A stretch of DNA of 64,000 bases, from NCBI RefSeq assembly GCF_002954725.1, contig NZ_MSCQ01000002.1, positions 248,106 through 312,105 on the forward strand. The letters are read 5' to 3'. This document shows, in pieces, positions 27,388 through 35,978 of this stretch; position 1 is the first letter of the stretch, and the number at the start of each line of letters is the position of its first letter. The position numbers and the translations under genes were made by a program. Source of the stretch: Photobacterium phosphoreum (lineage in GTDB: Bacteria > Pseudomonadota > Gammaproteobacteria > Enterobacterales > Vibrionaceae). The notes below the pieces were generated by a model. That model was not told the origin of the DNA. It saw only the letters and a program-made list of their open reading frames with translations, and ran no database searches.

Positions 27388-28188
27388 ATGAAGAAGCCAT
27401 ATCCTGCAAAAACCATTCAAAATGTTATTAACAGCGCTATTTATCACTTAAATTTACGTGATCATACTGAATATGAATTGCGTAAAAAATTAGAAGCGAA
27501 AACAGAACAGCAGGACTGGATTGAGACTGTATTACAACAAATGAAAGACTTCGGTTATGTAAAAGAAGATCTTCAGTTCGCGTTGCATTTTTGTGAGACA
27601 GCGTTTTCTAATGAACATGGGCAGCAATATATTAAGCAGAAACTAAAAACCAAAGGTATTCCTGCAACAATCATTGAAGAAGCATTAGTTGATATTATGG
27701 AGAAAAAACAAGTGTCTGAACTTGATATGATCAAAAGTCGTTTAGATAGTTATGATGATTTTAGTCAAACCACCAAAGAGAAAATAACCAACGATCTCAC
27801 TAAGCGAGGATACAGTTTTCAAGATATTTCAAGAGCGATTGCGGAACATGATGCTGCCGATACGCTATTAACCAAAGCAAAAATCAAAGGCATGAATGCT
27901 GATCTTGAAACAGAAGTATTGAAGTTAGTCCGTAAGCTCAAAGGCAAAACAGTGATTAAGCAAGAGCTTAAAATGAAGCATGTTGATATTACTAACCTTG
28001 AGCAAGTCTTCTATGATTTAGAGGAAGCGGGTGAGGTCGATTTTTATGAAAATTGCCAATTAGTGTTAGCGAAAAAGCGGTTTGACCTGTCGAATTTTAA
28101 AGATAAAAGTAAAGCCTATGCTTATCTTTCATCAAAAGGTTATGGTTCAGATGAAATAAAAGAAGCCATGGCTGCTGCCAGTAATTAA
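27388..28188 (+). CDS. RecX-like protein, extended form
   Basis: A 266-aa helical protein built from RecX-type three-helix repeats: AIYHLNLRDHTEYELRKKLEAK, VLQQMKDFGYVKEDLQFALHF, QYIKQKLKTKGIPATIIEEAL, several degenerate copies, and a final FKDKSKAYAYLSSKGYGSDEI. RecX proteins inhibit RecA filament growth. Usual length is about 150-160 aa, so this one carries extra repeats. No recA is adjacent, unlike the common recA-recX pair, so this may be a second, diverged RecX. The start at 27388 has AAAGG upstream. Confidence 0.75.
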   Translation: MKKPYPAKTIQNVINSAIYHLNLRDHTEYELRKKLEAKTEQQDWIETVLQQMKDFGYVKEDLQFALHFCETAFSNEHGQQYIKQKLKTKGIPATIIEEALVDIMEKKQVSELDMIKSRLDSYDDFSQTTKEKITNDLTKRGYSFQDISRAIAEHDAADTLLTKAKIKGMNADLETEVLKLVRKLKGKTVIKQELKMKHVDITNLEQVFYDLEEAGEVDFYENCQLVLAKKRFDLSNFKDKSKAYAYLSSKGYGSDEIKEAMAAASN

Positions 28189-28426
28189 ACCTGCCGCACA
28201 GGCAGCTTAGAAATAACTAAAGTACACCGCGAACGTATTCTGCTTATTCACTGCCATATAGGTAGACATATGCGTTAGCCGCATGTTTATTCAATCTGAC
28301 AAACACAAAACATTTCGCTAATAAACCATATTATTAATATTGTTAATAACTGTTTTCTAAATCGTTGTAGGTTGGGGCAGCGATGTTTACTATGTGCTAC
28401 AAAGGATTTGTTGTTCGGTAAAATAA

Positions 28427-28636
28427 ATGAAGAAAGATAAATACAATAATATTGCGGATCATATTTTTAAAGTAGATGCAGTAAAAATAGCGGTTTATGA
28501 GGTTATTACGCATAAGATGACAGCGTACAGAGCTGAGATTGTGTATGGCGTCACACCGAATACGTTGAATCGTTACGTTAAAAAATTCAATGCCGAGTTA
28601 ACTTATTTACAAGCTTTAGGTTTAAAAGAAAAATAA
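28427..28636 (+). CDS. Small protein with possible helix-turn-helix, 69 aa
   Basis: Unrecognised basic protein. The segment MTAYRAEIVYGVTPNTLNRYVKKFN looks like a helix-turn-helix of the type in small DNA-binding or transposon-like regulators. The ribosome site is weak. A perfect hairpin follows at 28641, supporting a real transcript end. Confidence 0.55.
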   Translation: MKKDKYNNIADHIFKVDAVKIAVYEVITHKMTAYRAEIVYGVTPNTLNRYVKKFNAELTYLQALGLKEK

Positions 28637-28640
28637 ATTA

Positions 28641-28670
28641 TGTAAAGTCCAGTACCTACTGGACTTTACA
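28641..28670. terminator. Hairpin between convergent small genes
   Basis: Perfect 14-bp stem (28641-28654 with 28657-28670) and a two-base loop. Its right arm abuts the stop codon of the minus-strand gene. Confidence 0.6.
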
Positions 28671-28865
28671 TCAGTGTGATAATGCTGCTTCATTATTCTC
28701 TCGTTCAAATGCAATCCAAGCTTCTTCTAAAGCGATTAGAGCTGCATTAATTTCTACTTGTTCTTTTTTTTGAATAATTAATTGTCTAACTTGTTTTTGC
28801 AGTGACAAAATATGCTGGCGTTTATCATTCATAAAGTAACTTCTTAATCCTTTTGCTTGATCCAT
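28671..28865 (-). CDS. Small hypothetical coiled-coil protein, 64 aa
   Basis: A short, charged, mostly helical protein with a coiled-coil core (ILSLQKQVRQLIIQKKEQVEINAAL). Family unknown. An internal ATG at 28832 (MNDKRQ) is a possible alternative start; neither start has a strong ribosome site. Confidence 0.5.
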   Translation of the reverse strand: MDQAKGLRSYFMNDKRQHILSLQKQVRQLIIQKKEQVEINAALIALEEAWIAFERENNEAALSH

Positions 28866-29077
28866 ACGCTAAACATCCGATCAAAATGTGATGGATAAAA
28901 TAGTACATTTATTGTGGTTATTCTCAAGCGCTAGAAAGGGGGGATTAGCCGTGGTTATCAGTCAAATGATATGAAATGCATCAATTATGGTACAGGTTTG
29001 TTAATTATATAAATAACAATAGAACCAATAAATTATTGTCAGTTTTATTAATAAAAAAGAATGGTGTAAGGAAGAAG

Positions 29078-29109
29078 TACCCGTTATTAGTTAATGCTAA
29101 TAACGGGTA
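29078..29109 (-). terminator. Terminator of the 29119-29550 gene
   Basis: Perfect 13-bp stem (29078-29090 with 29097-29109) and a 6-nt loop, 10 bases past the stop. On the minus strand a pyrimidine-rich stretch follows. Confidence 0.65.
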
Positions 29110-29118
29110 GGGGGATCT

Positions 29119-29550
29119 TTATCGCATCACGTTTTTGAAGTGCTTCTTGCGTGTATATAAGAAGTCTACATCTGGTGGAAAGTCTTTATTATTTTTAGCA
29201 TGCGTCATCATGTCAAAGACTTTAAATTCTGCTAATACAGCAAATGGGTAAGATTTAAATTCACCTTCACCATTGGCTTGTAAAGTAGGATCGTAATATT
29301 TACCATCTTTAAAAATAATCGCTTGGTCAATGATAGTTGCTTCATTGCAGCGATAACCTAAAACATAGCGATCACCTCGGCAATAAATCACATTCATATA
29401 GCTGTTATAGAATGTTTCATTTTCCGTTGTGGTACAGGCTGCTAATACCTCAGGATCCATTGCCTCTACCGTTACAATACGGACTTTCTCGGCAATAAAA
29501 TTGCGTTCTTCTAGTTGTTGATGAATAGCTTCAAGACTTAATTGAGTCAC
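29119..29550 (-). CDS. Conserved hypothetical protein, about 143 aa
   Basis: Unrecognised soluble protein. From a GTG at 29550 it reads MTQLSLEAIHQQLEERNFIAEK, then VEAMDPEVLAACTTTENETFYNSYMNVIYCRGDRYVLGYRC and a basic tail. The open frame continues to another GTG at 29646, but that extension crosses a good minus-strand TATAAT near 29587-29592 and looks non-coding, so the shorter form is preferred. It is divergent from the siderophore receptor gene. Confidence 0.6.
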   Translation of the reverse strand: MTQLSLEAIHQQLEERNFIAEKVRIVTVEAMDPEVLAACTTTENETFYNSYMNVIYCRGDRYVLGYRCNEATIIDQAIIFKDGKYYDPTLQANGEGEFKSYPFAVLAEFKVFDMMTHAKNNKDFPPDVDFLYTRKKHFKNVMR

Positions 29551-29763
29551 TTTTAATACCGCAGAAATCAATAAAAACGGCCGAATTATACGCCCGTTTG
29601 TTGTGAATGTCTTTGAAAAAACAGTATTGAGTACGGAATAATCCACTATTGCGGTTACGTTAATCGCTTATTTTTATTGATTCATTAGTATAAAAATATT
29701 GAATTGATTATCAATTGTATTTGTTGACAAAAAATTTACGAATGCAAAGAATGTAAATTTAAT

Positions 29764-29782
29764 GCAAATGGTAATGGTTATC
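29764..29782 (+). promoter_or_regulatory. Fur-box-like site
   Basis: Matches 14 of 19 positions of the Fur consensus (two and a half NATAAT hexamers) and lies 35 bases after a TTGACA at 29724-29729. A weaker palindromic core (TTGATTATCAA) lies at 29704-29714. Iron repression of the receptor gene is expected. Confidence 0.5.
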
Positions 29783-29873
29783 ACTTATATTCTTATTCTG
29801 AGTTTGGCGGCATCATTTGATGGTGACAAACAATCAAGACTACTTGAACAGCGAGTCGGTGCTGATATTGAGT

Positions 29874-29909
29874 ATCTTTAAAAGCCTACAGAGGTTCGTT
29901 TTTAAAGAT
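29874..29909 (+). repeat. Inverted repeat in the receptor leader
   Basis: ATCTTTAAAA (29874-29883) and TTTTAAAGAT (29900-29909) pair perfectly around a 16-nt loop, about 70 bases before the receptor start. Confidence 0.5.
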
Positions 29910-29979
29910 GCGGTATTAAGTCACAACGTCATTCAGTTGGTTTTATTCTCAAAGATACGGTAAGTGGAGATAACGGAAT

Positions 29980-32067
29980 ATGTTTTCTAAAAGTCAGCTA
30001 ACACTATTGATTGGTGCAGTATTATCAGCACCGATTGCTCATGCAGAAATTACAAATACAGATGAGCATATGGTGGTCACTGGACGTGATTATGGCTATA
30101 AGGCTGACACGAATTCGACAGCAATGCGTATGGAGATGACTCAATTAGAAACGCCAGGACAAGTTGCTGTTATTGATGAGAAGCTAATTGATGAACAGCG
30201 TGCAAGTACATTAGGTGAAGTGTTACAAAACGATGCCAGCATTTCTGCGGGCGGCACCAGTCGTAACCGTGAACGTTTTTCTCTACGTGGTTTTGAATTA
30301 GGCAGTAGTAGTGGTTTCTTACGCGATGGTCACCAGCATTGGTCGCATTACCGTCAGCCTGTTGAATTATTAGAGCGTGTAGAAGTGATGAAAGGCCCTG
30401 CAGGTTTGCTTTATGGGCAATCAGCGCCGGGCGGCTTGGTTAACATGGTATCTAAAAAGCCAACTTACGACACTCAAATGAATTTTAGCCAAGATATTGG
30501 TTCAAATAACCATACTCGTAGTGTGCTTGATGTAAGTGGTTCGCTAAATGCAGATCAAACATTACGTGGACGCGTGGTATTAGCGAAAGAAGATTACGAT
30601 TCATGGCGTAAATTCAGTGATGGCTCAACACCGTCAACCGATCGCTTTGTTGGTGGGATGTTCCTTGATTATGATGTCAATGATAACGTGACGGTGTCAC
30701 TACATTATGATCGTACTCAAGATAACGGCAGCGTTGATTCAGGTGCTTACATTGTAGATGGCAAGCCAGTGATGGGTCGTGATCATGTGTGGGATGCACA
30801 GTGGTCTAAAATTGATAATGATGTTCAGAATATGGGCTTTGATGTTAAAGCACAATTAACTGATACATGGGCATTAAATACTGGTTTTAACTACCAAGAT
30901 TTCGTACGTAACGATAAAGAAAGTTACCCAGATTTTAGTAACTTTGATCAAAATGGCACTATTAAACAAGGTGGTAGTGATCGCCATGATGAGTGGGCAT
31001 TTAAAACCGCGTATACAGATTTTGTTGGTGAGTTCGATACATTAGGCGTGCAGCATCAGTTATTAATTGGCGCAAACTGGTTAGGGTATAGTTACGATCG
31101 TTTCCAGCGTTCATTTAATTCAGTGGATGTAAAACCCGGTGATACAGCTCCAACACCAACGTTTTCTAACGGTAAGCCAAAACAATCACATTCATCATAC
31201 GATGCTTGGGGTTTCTATGCACAAGATATGATCACTGTGAATGATTATTGGCAAGTGTTAGCAGGGGTGCGTTTTGATCGCCAAGTGAAAGATGGATTAG
31301 CGGAAGAAGCAGTATCGCCTAAGTTGGCGGCAATTTTCCACCCAGCCGAAAATGGTTCTATTTACTTAGCATATTCTGAAAGCTTTGAGCCTCAAGGTGC
31401 GGTGTCGTCTAGTTCTAAAAACTATATCAATGATGGTTCTCAGTTAGATCCGTTACGTGGTAAACAATATGAATTAGGTACTAAGTGGGAATTATTTGAT
31501 AATCGTTTATTCGCATCTGCTGCAGTGTTTAATATTACTCAAGAAAATACCGCTATTGATGTTGAAGTGGGTAATGGCTGGTATGAAAAAACGCAAGCTG
31601 GTGAGCGTGTTCATAATGGTGTAGAGGTTGCTCTGCAAGGTAAGATCACCGATAAATTAAGTATGAACGCATCAGCGATGTACCTTGATGCTAAATACAC
31701 TAAAGATCAAAACTACCAAGGTAATCGTCCGGCAGATGTGCCAGAGTTTGCTGCAAGCGTATGGTCAACATATAACGTAACTGAGGCAACTGATGTTAAC
31801 CTTGGTGTGATTTATGAAGGTTCTCGCTTCGGTGATGCAGCGAATACCTTTAAGAAAGACGGTTACACACGTGTTGATGTTGGTGTCGCGCACACTTACA
31901 AGTATGACGATAAACTGGATATCGTTGGTCGTGTAAATGTAGAGAACCTATTTGATACAGATTACATGGCCGGTGGCGGCTCAACTAGCAAAGACTATGT
32001 AGGTGCTACTGGTGTAACACTAGGCGAAGGCCGTAACTTCATGGCAACCATTGAGTTTAAATACTAA
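29980..32067 (+). CDS. TonB-dependent siderophore receptor
   Basis: A 695-aa outer-membrane receptor. A signal peptide ends AHA (about residue 22). A TonB-box-like segment (HMVVTGR) precedes the plug domain (about 50-165) with TPGQVAVIDEKLIDEQRA, RERFSLRGFEL and VEVMKGPAGLLYGQSAPGGLVNMVSKKP, diagnostic of the FhuA/FoxA-type siderophore receptor family. The remainder is the 22-strand barrel, ending NFMATIEFKY. It probably imports a ferric hydroxamate siderophore; the exact ligand cannot be read. Energy likely comes from the TonB system encoded next. The Fur-like box upstream fits iron control. Confidence 0.93.
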   Translation: MFSKSQLTLLIGAVLSAPIAHAEITNTDEHMVVTGRDYGYKADTNSTAMRMEMTQLETPGQVAVIDEKLIDEQRASTLGEVLQNDASISAGGTSRNRERFSLRGFELGSSSGFLRDGHQHWSHYRQPVELLERVEVMKGPAGLLYGQSAPGGLVNMVSKKPTYDTQMNFSQDIGSNNHTRSVLDVSGSLNADQTLRGRVVLAKEDYDSWRKFSDGSTPSTDRFVGGMFLDYDVNDNVTVSLHYDRTQDNGSVDSGAYIVDGKPVMGRDHVWDAQWSKIDNDVQNMGFDVKAQLTDTWALNTGFNYQDFVRNDKESYPDFSNFDQNGTIKQGGSDRHDEWAFKTAYTDFVGEFDTLGVQHQLLIGANWLGYSYDRFQRSFNSVDVKPGDTAPTPTFSNGKPKQSHSSYDAWGFYAQDMITVNDYWQVLAGVRFDRQVKDGLAEEAVSPKLAAIFHPAENGSIYLAYSESFEPQGAVSSSSKNYINDGSQLDPLRGKQYELGTKWELFDNRLFASAAVFNITQENTAIDVEVGNGWYEKTQAGERVHNGVEVALQGKITDKLSMNASAMYLDAKYTKDQNYQGNRPADVPEFAASVWSTYNVTEATDVNLGVIYEGSRFGDAANTFKKDGYTRVDVGVAHTYKYDDKLDIVGRVNVENLFDTDYMAGGGSTSKDYVGATGVTLGEGRNFMATIEFKY

Positions 32068-32082
32068 GGTTTACGCCAAATA

Positions 32083-32112
32083 AACAAGGGGAAGTATTAA
32101 CTTCCCCTTGTT
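32083..32112 (+). terminator. Hairpin after the receptor gene
   Basis: Perfect 13-bp stem (32083-32095 with 32100-32112) and a 4-nt loop. No clear T-run follows, so it may only partly block readthrough into the TonB operon. Confidence 0.6.
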
Positions 32113-32251
32113 GTGATCTGAATGTAGCGGCTTATAAACTGTTAATCACAATTGTTATTGTTTATAGTTCGCGACCTTTGCAGTACTTTTTATTTTTAAC
32201 ATTCCCTTTTTTGTTTTTTTGGTTATTACAGATAACGATTGATTAAATATT

Positions 32252-33025
32252 ATGAATTTTATTAAAACTAGCCTTGCTATTGTTATTCTCAGCGTCACCA
32301 CTGGCGCTCATGCTTCTAATCTCGATAACGCACGTTCGATTGAGAACAAGACCAATACAGCATCTGCTGTGAGTCAGGATCACATTGATAAAAGTGCTGA
32401 TTCTGTGTTGTCAATGAAAGCCAACATCGAGCAGTTACAAGAAGAAGTAAAAAACTTAACTATCTATCATGATCATTTAGCGCGATTGGTTCAAAATCAG
32501 GCGCAAGAAGTGGCTTCTATCGATCAACAAATTGCAGATATTAAACAGACTCGTCAGGGCGTAGTACCACTGATGTACCAAATGATTGATGGTTTAAAGA
32601 CGATTGTTGAAAACGACAAACCGATTAAACATCAAGCCCGTTTAGCGCGAGTGAATAAACTTGAAACCATGATGTCACAAGCTGATATTAGTGATGCCGA
32701 GAAATTCCGTCGTATTTTAGAAGCCTACCAAATTGAAATGGATTACGGCACTAAACTCGCCGCTTACCAAGCGAAAATCACTCTTGCTGATAATAAAACG
32801 ATTGAAGTGAATGTACTCCATTTAGGGCGTATTGCTTTGGTTGCGCGCAGTTTAAATGGTAGCCATTACTGGAGCTGGAATACAGCGGCTAAACAGTGGC
32901 AAGTGATTGATGCGAGCGAAGGTGCAAATATCGATAAGGCGTTTGCGATTGCTGATAACCAAGTTGCCCCAAGTTTGATTACTTTACCTGTTTCAGGTTT
33001 TACAACTAACGTAGAGAGTAAATAA
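32252..33025 (+). CDS. DUF3450 family periplasmic protein (TonB-system associated)
   Basis: A 257-aa protein. A signal peptide ends AHA (about residue 22). A coiled-coil region follows (ADSVLSMKANIEQLQEEVKNL ... QEVASIDQQIADI), then the DUF3450 core with PLMYQMIDGLKTIVENDKPI, RLARVNKLETMMSQADIS and LARSLNGSHYWSW-like residues. DUF3450 proteins commonly precede the extended ExbB-like gene in TonB2-type clusters of Vibrio and relatives and are thought to work in the periplasm with TtpC. It is the first gene of a tight six-gene operon; the next ATG is one base after its stop. Confidence 0.88.
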   Translation: MNFIKTSLAIVILSVTTGAHASNLDNARSIENKTNTASAVSQDHIDKSADSVLSMKANIEQLQEEVKNLTIYHDHLARLVQNQAQEVASIDQQIADIKQTRQGVVPLMYQMIDGLKTIVENDKPIKHQARLARVNKLETMMSQADISDAEKFRRILEAYQIEMDYGTKLAAYQAKITLADNKTIEVNVLHLGRIALVARSLNGSHYWSWNTAAKQWQVIDASEGANIDKAFAIADNQVAPSLITLPVSGFTTNVESK

Positions 33026-33026
33026 C

Positions 33027-34394
33027 ATGAAACTAAAAGCGTTAGTTGCCGCCTTATGTGTCGCAAATATGCCATTTGCGGTTAATGCCGAATCGGTAGT
33101 GAAACAAGCACAACAAGAGCAAAGCCAACAAACTCAGCATAATATTCAACGTGAAGTGGGCTTTAACCACACTCAGCAAGATGTGAAAACACAATACAAT
33201 GCGTTACTTGCTGAGCGTAATAAATTAAAAGCCGCTACAGAAGTATTAAGCACAACCTTTAGTGCCAATGAACAACACTTATCGACCTTAGAGCAACAAT
33301 TACGTTTAGAAAGTGGCAGTTTAGGTGAGCTATTTGGGGTAGTGCGTCAAACGGCAAAAGACGTTCAAGCTGAACAACAACATGCAGTAACCGCTATTGA
33401 TAACAGCCAAGATAACGCAGTTGTTAACGAGATAGTCGCCGCAAAAGTTTTACCGTCAATGGCTCAACTACACGGCTTATGGCAAGCAATGACTGATCAG
33501 ATTGTTGCTAGCGGACAAATTGCTAAAGTGACCGTACCGTATATTAATGGTGATGGTGAGCAAAGTGATATTCAGGCATTGCGTTTAGGCAGTATTGGCT
33601 TAGTCGGCGACAACGGTTATTTACGTTGGGATGGCAGCCAACATGTAGCAATGGCGTATTTACAGCAACCTGAACATGCACCGACATTGGCTGATTACAA
33701 TCAACTAATATCAACAGGCAATGACATGCTGGTGGTTGATCCTTCACGTGGGGTGATGCTAGAGCAATTAGCCCAAGCACCGACATTAATGGATCGTCTG
33801 CAAGCAGGTGGCGCGGTTGGTAAAATTATTTTATTGCTACTTGCTATTGGTGCCGGTATTGCGATTTTCCGCGGCACAAAATTGGCGATGATTCGTCAAC
33901 AAATTAAAGCACAACTTAAACAACCGTCTAAGCCGGGTAATAATCCATTAGGTCATATTTTAGCGGTATACAACAAAGAACAAAGCCGCAGTGTTGAAGC
34001 ATTAGAATTACGTTTATTAGAAGCGATTGTTGATGAACAGCAAGGATTAGAGAAAGGCTTATCAATGCTGAAACTGTTTGCTGCTTTAGCACCGATGTTA
34101 GGTTTGCTAGGTACAGTAACAGGTATGATTGAAACCTTCCAAGTGATCACCCAGTTTGGTAATGGCGATCCAAAAGTAATGGCGGGGGGTATTTCAATGG
34201 CACTGGTGACCACTGTTCTTGGCTTGGTTGCGGCAATGCCGTTGTTACTGGCACATAATGTTTTAAGCTCGCAAGCTGAGAACATTCGTATGATTTTAGA
34301 AAAGCAGGGTATTAGCCTTGTGGCGGAACAAGCCGAGAAAAACGATCAAAATGGTATTAAAAATTCTGGCATGACAACTGAACAGGCCGCCTAA
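33027..34394 (+). CDS. TtpC-like MotA/TolQ/ExbB proton channel family protein
   Basis: A 455-aa protein, much longer than ExbB. A signal-like N-terminus (ends VNA, about residue 22) is followed by about 230 residues of periplasmic coiled-coil and beta sequence, then a membrane helix about 268-287 (VGKIILLLLAIGAGIAIF) and the MotA/TolQ/ExbB domain (about 320-440) with LAPMLGLLGTVTGMIETFQVI and GGISMALVTTVLGLVAAMP. This is the layout of TtpC, the fourth component required by Vibrio TonB2 systems. It overlaps exbB by one base (TAATG). Confidence 0.9.
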   Translation: MKLKALVAALCVANMPFAVNAESVVKQAQQEQSQQTQHNIQREVGFNHTQQDVKTQYNALLAERNKLKAATEVLSTTFSANEQHLSTLEQQLRLESGSLGELFGVVRQTAKDVQAEQQHAVTAIDNSQDNAVVNEIVAAKVLPSMAQLHGLWQAMTDQIVASGQIAKVTVPYINGDGEQSDIQALRLGSIGLVGDNGYLRWDGSQHVAMAYLQQPEHAPTLADYNQLISTGNDMLVVDPSRGVMLEQLAQAPTLMDRLQAGGAVGKIILLLLAIGAGIAIFRGTKLAMIRQQIKAQLKQPSKPGNNPLGHILAVYNKEQSRSVEALELRLLEAIVDEQQGLEKGLSMLKLFAALAPMLGLLGTVTGMIETFQVITQFGNGDPKVMAGGISMALVTTVLGLVAAMPLLLAHNVLSSQAENIRMILEKQGISLVAEQAEKNDQNGIKNSGMTTEQAA

Positions 34395-34927
34395 TGGATA
34401 GCAGCGTATTACAAAGCTGGTGGTTATCGCTGTCGCACTTTATGGCGCAAGGCGGTGTGATTCTATGGTGGTTAGCCGCTGTGGTTGCGGTGTTGTGGTT
34501 ATTAGTGTTTGAACGGGTTATTTACCTTGTGTTTTACTTTCCACAACAACGACAGCAATGGATAGCATTATGGGCAGCACGTGCTGATCATCAATCTTGG
34601 TATGCACATGCAATTCGAGATGGTTGGTTGGCGGATGCTAAAATAGCGTTAAATAAAAACCTTAATTTTATTAAAGTGTTAGTCGCTATTTGTCCCATGC
34701 TTGGTTTGCTTGGTACTGTGACTGGGATGATTTCAGTGTTTGATGTAATGGCTACTCAAGGCAGTAGCCAACCTCGATTGATGGCATCAGGGATCTCACT
34801 GGCTACACTGCCAACAATGGCGGGCATGGTGGCAGCATTAGCGGGAATGTTTATTCATGCCCGCTTGGCAAAAGCATGCCAAATGCGTGAATTGAAATTA
34901 GAAAAATCATTAAGGAGTCAACAATGA
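34394..34927 (+). CDS. exbB: ExbB-type biopolymer transport protein (TonB2 system)
   Basis: A 177-aa short ExbB with three membrane helices. N-terminal helix about 22-45; the conserved pair of helices carries VAICPMLGLLGTVTGMISVFDVMATQG and GISLATLPTMAGMVAALAGMFIH. ExbB pentamers with ExbD form the inner-membrane proton channel that powers TonB. It overlaps exbD by four bases (ATGA), indicating coupled translation. Confidence 0.92.
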   Translation: MDSSVLQSWWLSLSHFMAQGGVILWWLAAVVAVLWLLVFERVIYLVFYFPQQRQQWIALWAARADHQSWYAHAIRDGWLADAKIALNKNLNFIKVLVAICPMLGLLGTVTGMISVFDVMATQGSSQPRLMASGISLATLPTMAGMVAALAGMFIHARLAKACQMRELKLEKSLRSQQ

Positions 34928-35328
34928 GACTCAGTCGTCGCTCGTCAGTGCGTGAAGATGCACAAATAGATTTAACCTCGATGTTAGATATCGTTTTCAT
35001 CATGTTGATTTTCTTTATTGTTACCAGTTCTTTTGTACGTGAATCTGGGGTTGAAGTGAATCGACCTCAAGCAAGCCATGTTGTTAGCCAAAAAGATGCG
35101 GGTATTTTTGTTGCTATTACCGCAGCCAATGATATTTACATAGATAAGCGCGTCGTTGATCCTGAACGAGTTCAAGCAACATTAGAACATATGTTAACTG
35201 AACAGCCAGATGCTGCATTAGTGATCCAAGCGGATGAACATGCTTATAACGGTACGGTCGTTAAGGTAATGGATGCTGCGAAAGGCGCAGGGGTGAAGAA
35301 TATTGCTTTGGCGGCGGAGAAAAACTAA
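34924..35328 (+). CDS. exbD: ExbD-type biopolymer transport protein (TonB2 system)
   Basis: A 134-aa protein with one N-terminal membrane helix (about 17-37) preceded by the key acidic residue in IDLTSMLDIVFIMLIFFIVTSSF, where Asp of MLD is the proton-path aspartate. A periplasmic ExbD domain follows (VQADEHAYNGTVVKVMDAAKGAGVKNI in outline). Standard family length. It overlaps tonB by one base. Confidence 0.93.
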   Translation: MRLSRRSSVREDAQIDLTSMLDIVFIMLIFFIVTSSFVRESGVEVNRPQASHVVSQKDAGIFVAITAANDIYIDKRVVDPERVQATLEHMLTEQPDAALVIQADEHAYNGTVVKVMDAAKGAGVKNIALAAEKN

Positions 35329-35978
35329 TGATGCGCATATTGATGGCACTGCCATTGGCGCTGGCGATGGCTTTAGGTTTGTTTACACTAATGGCATGGA
35401 TGGTGGATAACGGTAACCATCAACGTCAAGATAATTCACCGCCTTTAGCGTTTAACATGGTGATGGTAGAACACGAGCAAGCGGCACAACGTCGTCAGCG
35501 TGTTGCACCGCCGCCACCAGAGACACCTACGCCACCACCAGAAGCCCAACCATCGCAGTCACAAGCAGCAACATCAACGGCTATGCCGATGGCGTCGATT
35601 CCTAGCTTAGGCTTAGATACCTCGATTCATGGCTTAGCGGTGAATGCGCCTAAATTTACTGATTTCAGTAGTGCAGCAGCGATGGGTGATGGGTTAGGTA
35701 AATCGCAACAGGCGATGCCGCTTTATAGAGCAGAGCCGCGTTATCCTGCACGAGCTTTACGCCAAGGAAAAGAAGGCTATGTGGTGCTTAAATTTACCAT
35801 TGATACCCAAGGTCGACCGATAGATATCGCTATTATGGATGCCAAGCCCCGTCGTTTATTTGATAAAGAAGCGATCCGCGCATTACGTAAGTGGAAATAC
35901 CAACCACAAGTCGTTAATGGTACTGCCATGGCACAACAAGGGCAGACAGTACGTCTTGAATTTAGGTTAAACCAATAA
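35328..35978 (+). CDS. tonB: TonB family energy transducer (TonB2-like)
   Basis: A 216-aa TonB. The membrane anchor is about residues 4-25, followed by a short proline-rich linker (APPPPETPTPPPEAQPSQSQ) and a C-terminal TonB domain about 130-214 (EPRYPARALRQGKEGYVVLKFTIDTQGRP, FDKEAIRALRKWKYQP). The short linker is typical of TonB2-type proteins. It should link the ExbB/ExbD motor to receptors such as the siderophore receptor upstream. ATG at 35328 overlaps the exbD stop; 35331 is an alternative. Confidence 0.92.
   Translation: MMRILMALPLALAMALGLFTLMAWMVDNGNHQRQDNSPPLAFNMVMVEHEQAAQRRQRVAPPPPETPTPPPEAQPSQSQAATSTAMPMASIPSLGLDTSIHGLAVNAPKFTDFSSAAAMGDGLGKSQQAMPLYRAEPRYPARALRQGKEGYVVLKFTIDTQGRPIDIAIMDAKPRRLFDKEAIRALRKWKYQPQVVNGTAMAQQGQTVRLEFRLNQ

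Larger units (their letters stand above)
29551..29979. other. Divergent regulatory region upstream of the siderophore receptor
   Basis: About 430 bases. It contains a TTGACA at 29724, Fur-like sequences and a long inverted repeat (listed separately). No credible ORF on the plus strand. Confidence 0.5.
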
